Source: UBA5614 sp963667535 (lineage in GTDB: Bacteria; Cloacimonadota; Cloacimonadia; Cloacimonadales; Cloacimonadaceae). From it: a stretch of DNA of 64,000 nucleotides. Where the stretch lies: the NCBI GenBank assembly GCA_963667535.2, contig CAXXDU010000002.1, forward strand, positions 1,798,001 through 1,862,000, given 5' to 3'. The first letter of the stretch is position 1; each line of letters opens with the position of its first letter. The position numbers and the translations under genes were made by a program. A model generated the notes under the pieces. The model saw only the letters and a list, made by a program, of their open reading frames with translations, ran no database searches and was not told the DNA's origin. Positions 56,601 to 64,000 of the stretch are shown in pieces.

Positions 56601-57504
56601 TTTCAATTTGAGCAAAATATCCACCAAAGATTAATTGCGCATCTCCATTTCTTTCATTGTACCAACGGGAAATCTGGTCTGCTTTTAAGTCTGCAATTGC
56701 AGAAAGCTCCTTTTCTCTGGAAGCTGTATAATTATTAACCTGCTGTCTGATATAAACAGCTCCGGCTACGATTACTGAAATAGCAAACAGCATAAACACC
56801 AGCACTGAAATATTACCCGGGAATCCTTTCTTTTTTTCATCTTTGCTCTGTCTGAATATCAACGATGCCGGATAAACGTCCAATCCTGAAAGATATAACA
56901 GAATTATACTTAGCAAAGATAATACTAAACTTGTAGATAATGCCATTTGGGTAGTAAGATTATTGATAAAAATAATAACTTTTGACAGATAGCTGACAAA
57001 AATTCCCAAACTTGTAGTTAAAGCCATAGTTGAAAATATAGCAGAGATTTGCCTACACCATTTTCTTGATTTTAGAGGAGAATTAATTATAAATAACGAT
57101 AATGCAATAACCAGTAAAGTCGGAGCTGTCAACTCTGACATTTTCCACTTTGCCACATTACCTATCATATCCTGCGAAGCAATAAAGTAACTTTCCAAAT
57201 CAAACTGCATTTTAACCCAATATCTTAGCATTACTGAGACACTCATTATAGCCGTTAAAATTAATGAGATATACAGATAATATTTGTATATGATACTAAT
57301 GGGTTTCTTCTGAATCAATAACATTGAACTGGACATTAATAAGAGCAGACAGGCAGTACTTACTGCCATGGGTTTGTACAGGTCATATAGAGAAAAGATA
57401 TTCCAGGCAAACTTCCAACACAATATTGAAAAGAAAGAAACTATGCAAATAATGATTAAAGAAATATCAATCGGTTTCCAGAAGCCTTTCGGGTTAAGCC
57501 TCAT
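53635..57504 (-). CDS. Membrane sensor histidine kinase with extracytoplasmic domain and four PAS domains
   Basis: The 1289-residue protein starts with six to seven helices (about 12-215) and another at about 230-252. An extracytoplasmic sensor of the Cache type (about 255-525) and a further helix (about 530-552) follow. Four PAS domains come next (about 560-680, 685-805, 810-930 and 935-1050); the first has a 'CWKLVHGTDAPIPECP' cysteine motif seen in a PAS subgroup. The HisKA has His1082 in SHDLRAPL. The ATPase domain has NLLENAWKFTS, DNGVGFNMAYADKLF and GTGIGLATVKRI. It is followed by its receiver gene after 10 bases. The signal is unknown. A ribosome site GGAG lies just before the ATG, with a promoter about 130 bases upstream. 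Confidence 0.93.
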   Translation of the reverse strand: MRLNPKGFWKPIDISLIIICIVSFFSILCWKFAWNIFSLYDLYKPMAVSTACLLLLMSSSMLLIQKKPISIIYKYYLYISLILTAIMSVSVMLRYWVKMQFDLESYFIASQDMIGNVAKWKMSELTAPTLLVIALSLFIINSPLKSRKWCRQISAIFSTMALTTSLGIFVSYLSKVIIFINNLTTQMALSTSLVLSLLSIILLYLSGLDVYPASLIFRQSKDEKKKGFPGNISVLVFMLFAISVIVAGAVYIRQQVNNYTASREKELSAIADLKADQISRWYNERNGDAQLIFGGYFAQIESYKLITGITRTNDFNYVLRWMHSIQAYYSYEACILYNNAGKVIIGTDDPNAYMYPVYDFTFRKALVSKKTIFSDITSYTDRSGKVKLHLGFWIPVLNPDNPDAPAVGAWLMQINPYHYLFPMVQSWPTSSKSAETLIIEKQNNSVCYISILKHNNASPLSIHIPITKDSQMPSIRAVQGFEGIMEGIDYRGTPVLSALRRIQYTPWYMIAKIDRTEIIEPLRRQALTVGLILFILLVSAALTIGYWEKWMFLEKSESVAREWKSTFDSVIDVIWQLNKDFKIIRSNSSIQNIFGVSPDRIVGEYCWKLVHGTDAPIPECPIIQMKKTLKRTSVEMQLKGHWVNITVDPILNQENILEGAVHIIRDISSQKQAETALKDSEMRFRELFEHMSSGVTIYNAINGGEDFIILGMNSSGESMTYTKRDDIIGKSVLSTFPGVKEMGLFDVLKKVNQSGLPIHYPTNYYTDGRLDSWFDNYVIKLETGEIVSIFDDVTIRMKAEQENRFLARLLENSSQPFAVIYPGGKITKSNNAFRQMIGYSETEELNTNELTPPDWAEIEDKNVNELIETGRPVRFEKEYIRKDGSRVPVEIFLHITKKPNGATDYYYSFATDITARKKTQQEILDIQQRLQSIIDNAPFGAHTYQLDDDDSLILIGANLSADKILHIDNQALLGKEMLEAFPGNKETELPEIYRSVAKGGDNYSTNQVEYHDDSITGAFEVQAMNIGVNRMTVFFRDITEKAKAESEIRKLNESLEQRVIERTTQLETSNKELEAFSYSVSHDLRAPLRILDGWSLALLEDYSDKIDDDGKHLLERLRFETQHMGYLIDALLQLSRTSKVEMNIKDINLTEIVQEIVTRLQSEQSERISKFIIQPEMKCKGDPHLIDAVMTNLLENAWKFTSKITNAVIEAGCSIIDNENVFFVKDNGVGFNMAYADKLFGTFQRLHKPSEFEGTGIGLATVKRIITRHGGRVWAESQLNVGSTFYFTL

Positions 57505-57631
57505 TTTGTCTCCAGTTGATGTCCGGTAGTTTTTACCAGCAGTAACTGTAGTTCATACATTGACTAAAACTACGTAAAAAAAATAGCACTCATATTTTTT
57601 CTAAGGCTTAAAAACATTCTTACATAATATA

Positions 57632-57659
57632 AATATAAACCGATTAATTTTAATGTCAA
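57632..57659 (-). promoter_or_regulatory. Predicted promoter of the PAS-rich kinase/receiver pair
   Basis: On the minus strand TTGACA (57659-57654), a 16-base spacer and TATATT (57637-57632). It would give a 5' leader of about 120 bases before the ATG at 57504. Confidence 0.5.
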
Positions 57660-57689
57660 TGATAATCTTTTGACGACAGATATTTATAA

Positions 57690-57726
57690 TGAAAAAACTC
57701 CCTGCTCAAGCCGAACGGGGAGTTTC
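57690..57726 (-). terminator. Rho-independent terminator after the outer-membrane protein gene
   Basis: An 8-bp stem (AAACTCCC / GGGAGTTT) with a 15-base loop ends in six T on the minus strand. It lies 26 bases beyond the stop of the gene at 57752-58846. Confidence 0.85.
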
Positions 57727-57751
57727 AAAATAACAAAGGTGGAAAGGCTTG

Positions 57752-58846
57752 TTACCAGCCAAAATTTAGCATTAAACCCATAGAAGCTGAGGGATATTTG
57801 GCAATGTTGTAATCAAAGTTCAGATTAACAAGTGCTAGTCTGAAGCTTAAGCCCGCTGTCATTCTGCTTGTATTCTTACCCTTAACTTCAAATTCAATCG
57901 GAAGCGTGGGTGGAACTCCGACCATGGTTGAATTGGTGATATAATCATAATGGAATTTCATCTTGGAAGATTCCGCCGAAATCCCCGCATAGGGAGTAAC
58001 ACTCATAAGCTTCAAGCCAAATCTCTTGGAAACATTCAATCCATAAGTGGTTGCGCTTGATTTAACCATTGTGCCCAAATCCAGATTCTGAGTGAAGAAA
58101 GATAAAGCCAGATCCACCGGCATCTTAAAAGGAATCCAGAAAGCAGGATTATGTTGAATGCCATATCCCATATACTTGATTGAGCCAAGCTCAGGAGTTA
58201 TTTCTGTATCAGGAAGATACCTGAAGGACAACTGGGTGCCGGCAATAGTGCCTATACTAAGCTGTGGAGCAGCTAAAGGCAGAAGTGGCAAATCTTCCAG
58301 CAGACCACCAAACTGGATTGGAATCGCCTGAGCCGGAACAGTTTGAGTCATAGATGAACCGTCATAAGTAAAAGTTACAGGCTGGGCAGGGAAGTAACCA
58401 ACAATCGCATTTTCTCCGGTGGTTTCATTGTAGGACGGTCCTGTAATAGTCGGTCCGGCAATACCAATTCTAAAGCTCTGAGAGGAAAGTGTTTGGACCA
58501 GAGCATCATAAAAGTCCTCGCCTGCATAACTTTGGGCTAACTGCTCTGCCTGGTCCTGAGTAAATCTGAATCGACCTGTGACATTAAAATCCTTGTCTTT
58601 GTCATCAAACATCGTACCCATCATCACTATGCCCACTTCAAAATCCCAGCCGAATAATTTTGCCTTGGGAGCTTTGTGAAACCAACCGCCATTCATGTCA
58701 GAACCAAAAGCTGTCACCATTGGCTTTACATAGCTTTTGGCAGCATCACCTGACAATGATTGCAAGGTTTCCTCAAGAGTTGCAGCAAATAAAGTAACAC
58801 CGAATGCCACAAGTAGTATAATTAAAATCATCAGTCTTCTGAACAT
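57752..58846 (-). CDS. Outer-membrane beta-barrel-like protein (DUF6588-like)
   Basis: The 364-residue protein has a clear signal peptide (about 1-20), a helical start 'TLEETLQSLSGDAAKSYVKPMVTAFGSDMNGGWFHKAPKAKLFGWDFEVGIV', and a series of amphipathic strands ending in an aromatic residue (LGLMLNFGW). The N-terminal block resembles DUF6588-type outer-membrane proteins of FCB-group bacteria (from memory). The substrate is unknown. I place the start at the second in-frame Met, because a perfect GGAGGT lies 7 bases upstream of it and the signal peptide follows directly. It is a single-gene unit with its own terminator. Confidence 0.75.
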   Translation of the reverse strand: MFRRLMILIILLVAFGVTLFAATLEETLQSLSGDAAKSYVKPMVTAFGSDMNGGWFHKAPKAKLFGWDFEVGIVMMGTMFDDKDKDFNVTGRFRFTQDQAEQLAQSYAGEDFYDALVQTLSSQSFRIGIAGPTITGPSYNETTGENAIVGYFPAQPVTFTYDGSSMTQTVPAQAIPIQFGGLLEDLPLLPLAAPQLSIGTIAGTQLSFRYLPDTEITPELGSIKYMGYGIQHNPAFWIPFKMPVDLALSFFTQNLDLGTMVKSSATTYGLNVSKRFGLKLMSVTPYAGISAESSKMKFHYDYITNSTMVGVPPTLPIEFEVKGKNTSRMTAGLSFRLALVNLNFDYNIAKYPSASMGLMLNFGW

Positions 58847-59252
58847 CTTTACCTCCATAATATTATCAATATCAGTCAGTTATATTTAATATCATTCTCT
58901 ACAACTCTTTCTTATTCTGTCAATACAATTATGCCTCAAGTACCATAAGTTCAACAAATATACTTTTATCTCTGATTAGTAAGACTTAGACAACTGAAAC
59001 AATGTTGTTACAGTGTTACACCTATGTCATCTTTCAGTAATTAGTATAACTAATACTGATAGAATACAATAGCAGTAATACCCGGGACTGCATGTAGCAT
59101 ATATGTATCATAATCTCTCAACAGCCAATGTTGAATTATCATCATAAAACATTATTAATCATACAATTACATAAATGTATGTGATTGGCATAGTTGTTGC
59201 AGTAACCAAACATTATTGTTATGCATTATTTGATAATTCAAATGGAGGCACA
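58847..59252. other. Intergenic region between divergent genes
   Basis: The stretch is AT-rich and contains no gene that I can support. It must hold the promoters of the outer-membrane protein (minus) and the CotH-like gene (plus). I find no good TTGACA-N16 promoter here, which suggests another sigma factor or a weak site. The ribosome site GGAGG of the CotH-like gene lies at 59244-59248. Confidence 0.4.
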
Positions 59253-62200
59253 GTGAAAGTAAGTATTTGGTTAACAATTCTGATAGGGATTCTATCCATG
59301 AACCTGTTTGCTCAGGATTTTTATGACCCTGCAACAGTGAACGAAATACGTCTGTATTTTACTCAGAGCAATTGGGACCAGTTACTTGATAATCTATTTG
59401 CAGCCGGTGATGAAGATAGATTACTTGGAACAGCAATAATAAATGATGTGACCTTTGATAGTGTGGGGGTGAGGTATAAAGGTAATTCATCCTATAGCGC
59501 AAACAGGCTTAAGAATCCCTTTAATATTAAGCTCGATTACATAATAGATGACCAGCTTTTAGATGGCAAATATGGTACTATTAAGCTTGCCAATGGATTT
59601 TCAGACCCAACGCTTGTAAGAGAAACGCTTAGTTATGAAATTGCCAGAAAGTATATGCCTGCCTGCAGAGCCAATTATGCCAATGTTTATGTGAATGATG
59701 TGCTCATTGGAGTTTATACTTCTGTGCAGGATGTTGATACATACTTTATGAACGAACATTTCCACTGCTCTGGCAAACCTCGCTTTAAATGTGATACCAA
59801 TTCGATGGGCTCAATTACAGTATGGGGTTATCTGGGAGCAGATTCATCAGCATACTCTCAGTATTATGGGATAGAATCTGATTATGGTTGGGCAGAATTG
59901 ATTAATTTTACCAATGTCCTGGCTAATAATCAGACGAATATTGCTAATGTAATGAATGTTGACCAAAACCTCTGGATGGTTGCCTTTGACAATTTACTGG
60001 TGAATCTGGATTCACCCATAAATATCTTTCACAACTTCTATTTATTCGGAGATGCGAGCAATAGATTTAATCCATTACTATGGGATTTAAACATGTCTTT
60101 TGGCGGATTCCCCGGAGGCGGTGGTTCCACAACTCAAATGCAGCAATATAACCCGTTACAAAACATCACAAGCTCCACATTTACACTTATCAGCCATGTT
60201 ATTTCCAATGCCAGATACAAGAAGATGTATATAGCTCACATGCGGACTATGTTAACTGAGAACATTTCAAACAACTGGTATTATACACGGGCAATGGAAT
60301 TGCAGACAATCTGCGGACCTTCAGTGCAATCAGACACTCATTATTTCTATACTTATGCCAATTTTCAGGCTAACATAAACAGCACAGTTTCAGGAGGAAG
60401 TGGTGGCCCGGGAGGTGGTAATATCTGCGGAATTACCCAATTAATGAATGCCCGCGCAACTTATCTGCTAAATTCTACTGCTTTCCAGGGAACCTTACCT
60501 GCCATAACCGGCATTAGTCATTCTCCCGAAAACCCTGTTCAATATTGCGCTGTAACCTTTACCATGACCACAACCAATGCTACATTTGCACAGATTGGCA
60601 TTAGACAAGATGTTGCAGATAAATTTGATTATTACCAGATGTACGATGATGGTGCGCATAACGATGGTGCTTCAGGTGATGGAGTCTTTGGCATTACAAT
60701 TGATATTGGCTTTGGTGACCTGCAATATTACGGATATGCAGAAAACTCAGCGCAGGGAGTCTTTTTACCTGCCAGAGCAGAACATGAGTTTTTTGAATTA
60801 CCTGTATTAACAAATCCAGGAGAATTAGTTATCAACGAAATCATGGCTAAGAATTTATCTTTTCCTGACCCCAATAATGAATTGGATGATTGGGTAGAGA
60901 TATATAACACTACAAATTCAGCCATTGATATTGGCGGAATGTATATGACTGATAGTCATTTCAGCACAGGGATTTCAGCCTGGACACAAATCCCTGCTAC
61001 TACACCAAACATGACTACTATCCCGCCTCATGGTTATCTGATTGTCTGGTTTGATGAAGACCTTGATCAAGGTCCGCTGCATATTAATGATAAACTGGGC
61101 GGTGCTGCTGACGCTGTTTATCTGATAGATTCAGATGGGACTACTGTTTTAGATAGTTACATCTGGACAGATGATACAGGTTTAAACGTTGATGATGTAT
61201 CTATCGGCAGAACTGTTGATGGGGGAGCTAACTGGCAGTTATTTGGAGCCGGTCAGGCGAATCCCAGCACTCCCGGAGCATCAAATCAAGGTACTACTAC
61301 AAATTTTGCTCCTGTTATCAGCAATATTAGTTATAGTCCGATTCTCACAAACAATACGACCCCGGTTATTATCTCAGCACAAGTTGCAGATGCTGATAAC
61401 AACCTGTCTTCGGTTCAACTCTTATGGGGTGAAGCCAGTATTTCCGAACATACCGTTGGCATGACATTGCTTGAAGGTATTTATTCAGCCTCAATCGGTA
61501 CATTCCCCACAGATGCTGTAATACATTACTCGATTAAAGCTACAGACACTATGGATGCAATCACACAGTCTCCTATTTATAATATCATTATCGGGTATCA
61601 AGCTCCAACCCTCTACATTAATGAGCTGATGCCATCTAATACTGCTACAGCTACTGACAATTATAACGAGTATGAAGACTGGGTGGAAATCTATAATCCA
61701 AATAACTTCTCTGTGAATCTGGCGGGATATTACTTTGTAGATAATCATTATGGAGATGACAATTTTGCAATGATACCCATCAGTACTACTCAACCTGACA
61801 GCACTACTATTGCAGGTCATGGCTTCAAACTGTTCTGGTTTGATGAAGAAACTAACCAGGGTGTTCTGCATATCAATACCAAGCTTGGAACATCGGCAGA
61901 TGCTGCTTATTTACTGGCTCCTGATATGCTGACGGTTTTGGACAATGTAATCTGGACTGCTGAAACAGGATTTGCCGCTGATTTATCCTACGGCAGGTAT
62001 CCGGATGGTAGTGATACCTGGACTCTTTTTGGGAGTGAAAATCCCAATCCTGTTACTCCCGGGATCAATAATGCTCCTGTTTCTAATGAAGATAACACCG
62101 TCACATTGCTTAAACCAGGCATGTCAGTTTATCCCAATCCCTCTAATAAGATAATGAATATAGAGATTACAAATTCAAAAGCTGTAGCTGTAATCAGGAT

Positions 62201-62369
62201 TTATGACCTTAAAGGTAGATTAGTTGACGAGATTGTGAGCCTTCCCGGCTCAAAAGCAGTATGGAACGGCAATACAAAGACAGGAACAAAACTCAGTACC
62301 GGTCTGTACATCGTGAAAGCAGTTACCGGAAAACATACGTTAACTCAAAAGGTTTGTATCATTCATTGA
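59253..62369 (+). CDS. Secreted CotH-like protein with two lamin-tail domains and sorting domain
   Basis: A 1038-residue exported protein, started by GTG right after GGAGGCACA; the frame is open upstream but lacks a signal peptide there. The signal peptide (about 1-21) is followed by a CotH kinase-like domain (about 25-420), with 'VRYKGNSSYSANRLKNPFNIKLD', the catalytic-loop-like DNLLVNLDSP and the metal-site-like LLWDLNMSFGG. CotH proteins are atypical protein kinases in Bacillus spore coats; the function of secreted bacterial ones is unclear. Two lamin-tail domains follow (LVINEIMAKN ... about 530-680; LYINELMPSN ... about 785-930), with an Ig-like stretch between them. The C-terminal sorting domain runs from YPNPSNKIMNIEI to the end. 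The next secreted protein starts 10 bases downstream. Confidence 0.88.
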   Translation: MKVSIWLTILIGILSMNLFAQDFYDPATVNEIRLYFTQSNWDQLLDNLFAAGDEDRLLGTAIINDVTFDSVGVRYKGNSSYSANRLKNPFNIKLDYIIDDQLLDGKYGTIKLANGFSDPTLVRETLSYEIARKYMPACRANYANVYVNDVLIGVYTSVQDVDTYFMNEHFHCSGKPRFKCDTNSMGSITVWGYLGADSSAYSQYYGIESDYGWAELINFTNVLANNQTNIANVMNVDQNLWMVAFDNLLVNLDSPINIFHNFYLFGDASNRFNPLLWDLNMSFGGFPGGGGSTTQMQQYNPLQNITSSTFTLISHVISNARYKKMYIAHMRTMLTENISNNWYYTRAMELQTICGPSVQSDTHYFYTYANFQANINSTVSGGSGGPGGGNICGITQLMNARATYLLNSTAFQGTLPAITGISHSPENPVQYCAVTFTMTTTNATFAQIGIRQDVADKFDYYQMYDDGAHNDGASGDGVFGITIDIGFGDLQYYGYAENSAQGVFLPARAEHEFFELPVLTNPGELVINEIMAKNLSFPDPNNELDDWVEIYNTTNSAIDIGGMYMTDSHFSTGISAWTQIPATTPNMTTIPPHGYLIVWFDEDLDQGPLHINDKLGGAADAVYLIDSDGTTVLDSYIWTDDTGLNVDDVSIGRTVDGGANWQLFGAGQANPSTPGASNQGTTTNFAPVISNISYSPILTNNTTPVIISAQVADADNNLSSVQLLWGEASISEHTVGMTLLEGIYSASIGTFPTDAVIHYSIKATDTMDAITQSPIYNIIIGYQAPTLYINELMPSNTATATDNYNEYEDWVEIYNPNNFSVNLAGYYFVDNHYGDDNFAMIPISTTQPDSTTIAGHGFKLFWFDEETNQGVLHINTKLGTSADAAYLLAPDMLTVLDNVIWTAETGFAADLSYGRYPDGSDTWTLFGSENPNPVTPGINNAPVSNEDNTVTLLKPGMSVYPNPSNKIMNIEITNSKAVAVIRIYDLKGRLVDEIVSLPGSKAVWNGNTKTGTKLSTGLYIVKAVTGKHTLTQKVCIIH

Positions 62370-62379
62370 GGACAGCACC

Positions 62380-64000
62380 ATGAAGAGAATAATATTGTTG
62401 TTAACCTTGGTGAGTATAGCTTTCCTGATTAATGCTACAGTGATAACGGGCTGGGACTTTGAAGCCCAATCGCTTACTCCCTCAACAGGTAGCGGAAGCC
62501 TTAACCTGATTGGAAGCTTGGTTCAAAATGCCTATGCAACAGGCTATAATTCCAGTTCTTTCGCCTTAGTTACCACAACTTTCCCGGCTCAGGGCACAAA
62601 TAACCAAACAGCAGGAATTTACTTTGAAACTTCTACTGCCGGGTTCAACACTATTTCTTTAAGCTGGGCAATCAGACATAGTAACACTTCTCCCAGCAGG
62701 GCAGTGCTGTTGTATACTCTAGACCGCACTGCGTCCGTACCTGTCTGGCAGCAGGCAGGAATATACACAACATCTGCTGGAGATGCCTGGTTTGCCGGGA
62801 GTTTTGATGGCAGTGGTATATCTGACTTAAATAATAATCCCAACGTAGCATTTAAACTGGTAGCAGCTTTTGCTAACGAAGCAAATACGCAATATGTTGC
62901 TTCAAGCTCAGGAAGCAGTTATGCCACATCCGGGAAATGGCGGTTTGATAGTATAAATCTGGAAGGAACTGCATTGATACCGCATTTGGATATTATTGCC
63001 TCTCTACTGCCTTTCTATGCCTTGGTTGGCGCTATATCAAGCCTTCAGACTTATCAGGTTTCCGGTATTAATCTGACTTCCGATTTGGTAATAACAGCTC
63101 CGGATTACTTTCAGGTTTGTCTGTCCGGCACTGGCAACTTTGCCAATCAACTTACAATAATGCCTCGTTCCGGTATTGTTGACAAATCTATAGATATCCG
63201 GTTTATGCCCACCATTGCCGGAGAACAAAATGCCAATATTCAGCACAGTGGGGGAGGTTTGTCAGTCCAGAATCTGGCTGTTTATGGTTCAACGATTCTG
63301 CCGGAACCCACAAACTATCCCACCGGTTTTTTAGCAAGCAATGTCACATATTATCAGCTCATACTGAACTGGACTGATGCCACCGGTTCTATTCAGCCTT
63401 ATGGATACCTTATCAAAGGTAGTAAAATCAGCGCTGATAGTATTGCTTATCCCATTGATGGAGTATCGGAAGCAGATAAAAAGCTGACCAAAAATGTGCT
63501 TCAGGGCATCCAGACTCAATTAATCTTTGAATTAAATGAATTAGCTCCCTACTATTTCAAAATCTTTCCTTTTACTAATACCGGTACTTCTATCAATTAT
63601 AAAACTGATGGAGTTATCCCTCTGGTTTCAGTTGTAACAGCTACTGGTCCGATTGGCTCTGTACTGATACCCGGTGATATTGCCTTTGTGGAATATGCTT
63701 CCGATTCTCCTGACAGGTTTGCCTTTGTTTTACTCAAAGATGTATTGGAAAACACCAAAATCTCTTTCACAGATAAAGCCTGGACCGGCTCTACCTTTGC
63801 TGACGGAGAGGACATATACTATTGGCGCGGAGTAGCCAGAGAGTATCTGAAAGGTGAAGTCATTCATATCGAAGAAGGTGTCCTATATTCTGACGAGGGC
63901 ATCTATAATCCTGATTTTACCGGATTTTCCAATAGTGGCGACCAAATACTGGCTTTTCAAGGTGAAGATACTAGTCCTGTCTTTATCGCCGGCTTTTCCA
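62380..64000 (+). CDS. Secreted multidomain protein, 3' end outside window
   Basis: The frame is open from the ATG at 62380 to the end of the window (540 codons), with GAGGA just upstream, so the gene is real but incomplete. A signal peptide (about 1-19) precedes a jelly-roll domain starting VITGWDFEAQSLTPS, of the kind found at the N-terminus of secreted nucleases and similar proteins. Then comes an Ig-like domain (about 200-300; 'YQVSGINLTSDLVITAPDYFQV'), an FN3-like domain (about 310-415) and a module starting GDIAFVEYASDSPDRFAFVLL, also found in secreted nuclease-type proteins (from memory). The catalytic part, if any, lies beyond the window. It probably forms a transcription unit with the CotH-like gene. 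Confidence 0.8.
   Translation, partial: MKRIILLLTLVSIAFLINATVITGWDFEAQSLTPSTGSGSLNLIGSLVQNAYATGYNSSSFALVTTTFPAQGTNNQTAGIYFETSTAGFNTISLSWAIRHSNTSPSRAVLLYTLDRTASVPVWQQAGIYTTSAGDAWFAGSFDGSGISDLNNNPNVAFKLVAAFANEANTQYVASSSGSSYATSGKWRFDSINLEGTALIPHLDIIASLLPFYALVGAISSLQTYQVSGINLTSDLVITAPDYFQVCLSGTGNFANQLTIMPRSGIVDKSIDIRFMPTIAGEQNANIQHSGGGLSVQNLAVYGSTILPEPTNYPTGFLASNVTYYQLILNWTDATGSIQPYGYLIKGSKISADSIAYPIDGVSEADKKLTKNVLQGIQTQLIFELNELAPYYFKIFPFTNTGTSINYKTDGVIPLVSVVTATGPIGSVLIPGDIAFVEYASDSPDRFAFVLLKDVLENTKISFTDKAWTGSTFADGEDIYYWRGVAREYLKGEVIHIEEGVLYSDEGIYNPDFTGFSNSGDQILAFQGEDTSPVFIAGFS

Noticed and set aside
58847..58858. Longer start for the outer-membrane protein at 57752
   Set aside because: The four extra codons contain the GGAGGT ribosome site of the downstream Met, which is followed by the signal peptide.
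59175..59252. ATG-started N-terminal extension of the CotH-like gene
   Set aside because: It would bury the signal peptide 26 residues inside the protein. GGAGG sits immediately before the GTG at 59253.

Overview
The window looks like a chromosomal segment of a diderm (LPS-bearing), AT-leaning, free-living bacterium. Several large secreted proteins end in a FlgD-like C-terminal sorting domain (YPNPFNPTTTISY ... GLYFFRM ... K), the type used with type IX-like secretion. That feature, the multidomain secreted proteases and the overall gene mix resemble Candidatus Cloacimonadota or a related FCB-group lineage. The assignment is inference; there is no rRNA in the window to test it. I found no rRNA, tRNA, CRISPR array, prophage or plasmid functions.

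Layout. 1-6146: an outer-membrane protein (5' end outside the window), a secreted 5'-nucleotidase, a conserved membrane protein of unknown function and a secreted sorting-domain protein. 6147-7936: a repeat-rich stretch with a REP-associated tyrosine transposase flanked on both sides by palindromic REP-like units, plus a long-hairpin module that recurs near 32 kb. 7937-15482: an NMT1-type sensor kinase, a degenerate Fpg/Nei-like protein, the tyrS / site-2 protease / glnA run, and a small membrane methyltransferase. 15507-36763: a secreted-protease region with two tandem 1.8-kilo-residue gingipain-like (C25) paralogues, a streptopain-like (C10) protein, oligopeptidase B, a further sorting-domain protein and a small lipoprotein. 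37081-42681: the heat-shock run hrcA-grpE-dnaK-dnaJ followed by rsmE, with a recognisable CIRCE operator. 42686-47226 (minus strand): a tightly overlapping run of five genes, which are a catalytically degenerate UvrC-N-terminal-like protein, purC, a lone receiver protein, lpxK and an SLC13-type permease. 47571-53027: a surface-polysaccharide operon (Wzz-like, O-antigen polymerase/ligase-like, GtrA-GT2 fusion, large membrane protein). 53184-57504 (minus): a multi-PAS histidine kinase and its receiver. 57752-64000: an outer-membrane protein, a secreted CotH/lamin-tail protein and the start of another secreted protein cut by the window end.

How it fits together. Secreted C25/C10-like proteins, oligopeptidase B and glutamine synthetase suit an organism that lives on peptides or amino acids (inference). 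LpxK and the Wzz/Wzy/GtrA genes supply the LPS-type surface to which sorting-domain proteins may be attached.

The strongest leads are: (1) the two C25 paralogues, which are nearly identical at both ends but diverged in the peptidase core, where the catalytic His is replaced in both and the Cys is kept in only one; (2) the UvrC-like pseudo-nuclease starting the purC-lpxK run; (3) the Fpg-like protein lacking the N-terminal proline; (4) the RAYT/REP locus in which the repeat contains the 3' end of the transposase gene; (5) a paired intergenic long-hairpin module; and (6) a recurrent TTGACA-N16-TATNNT promoter pattern.
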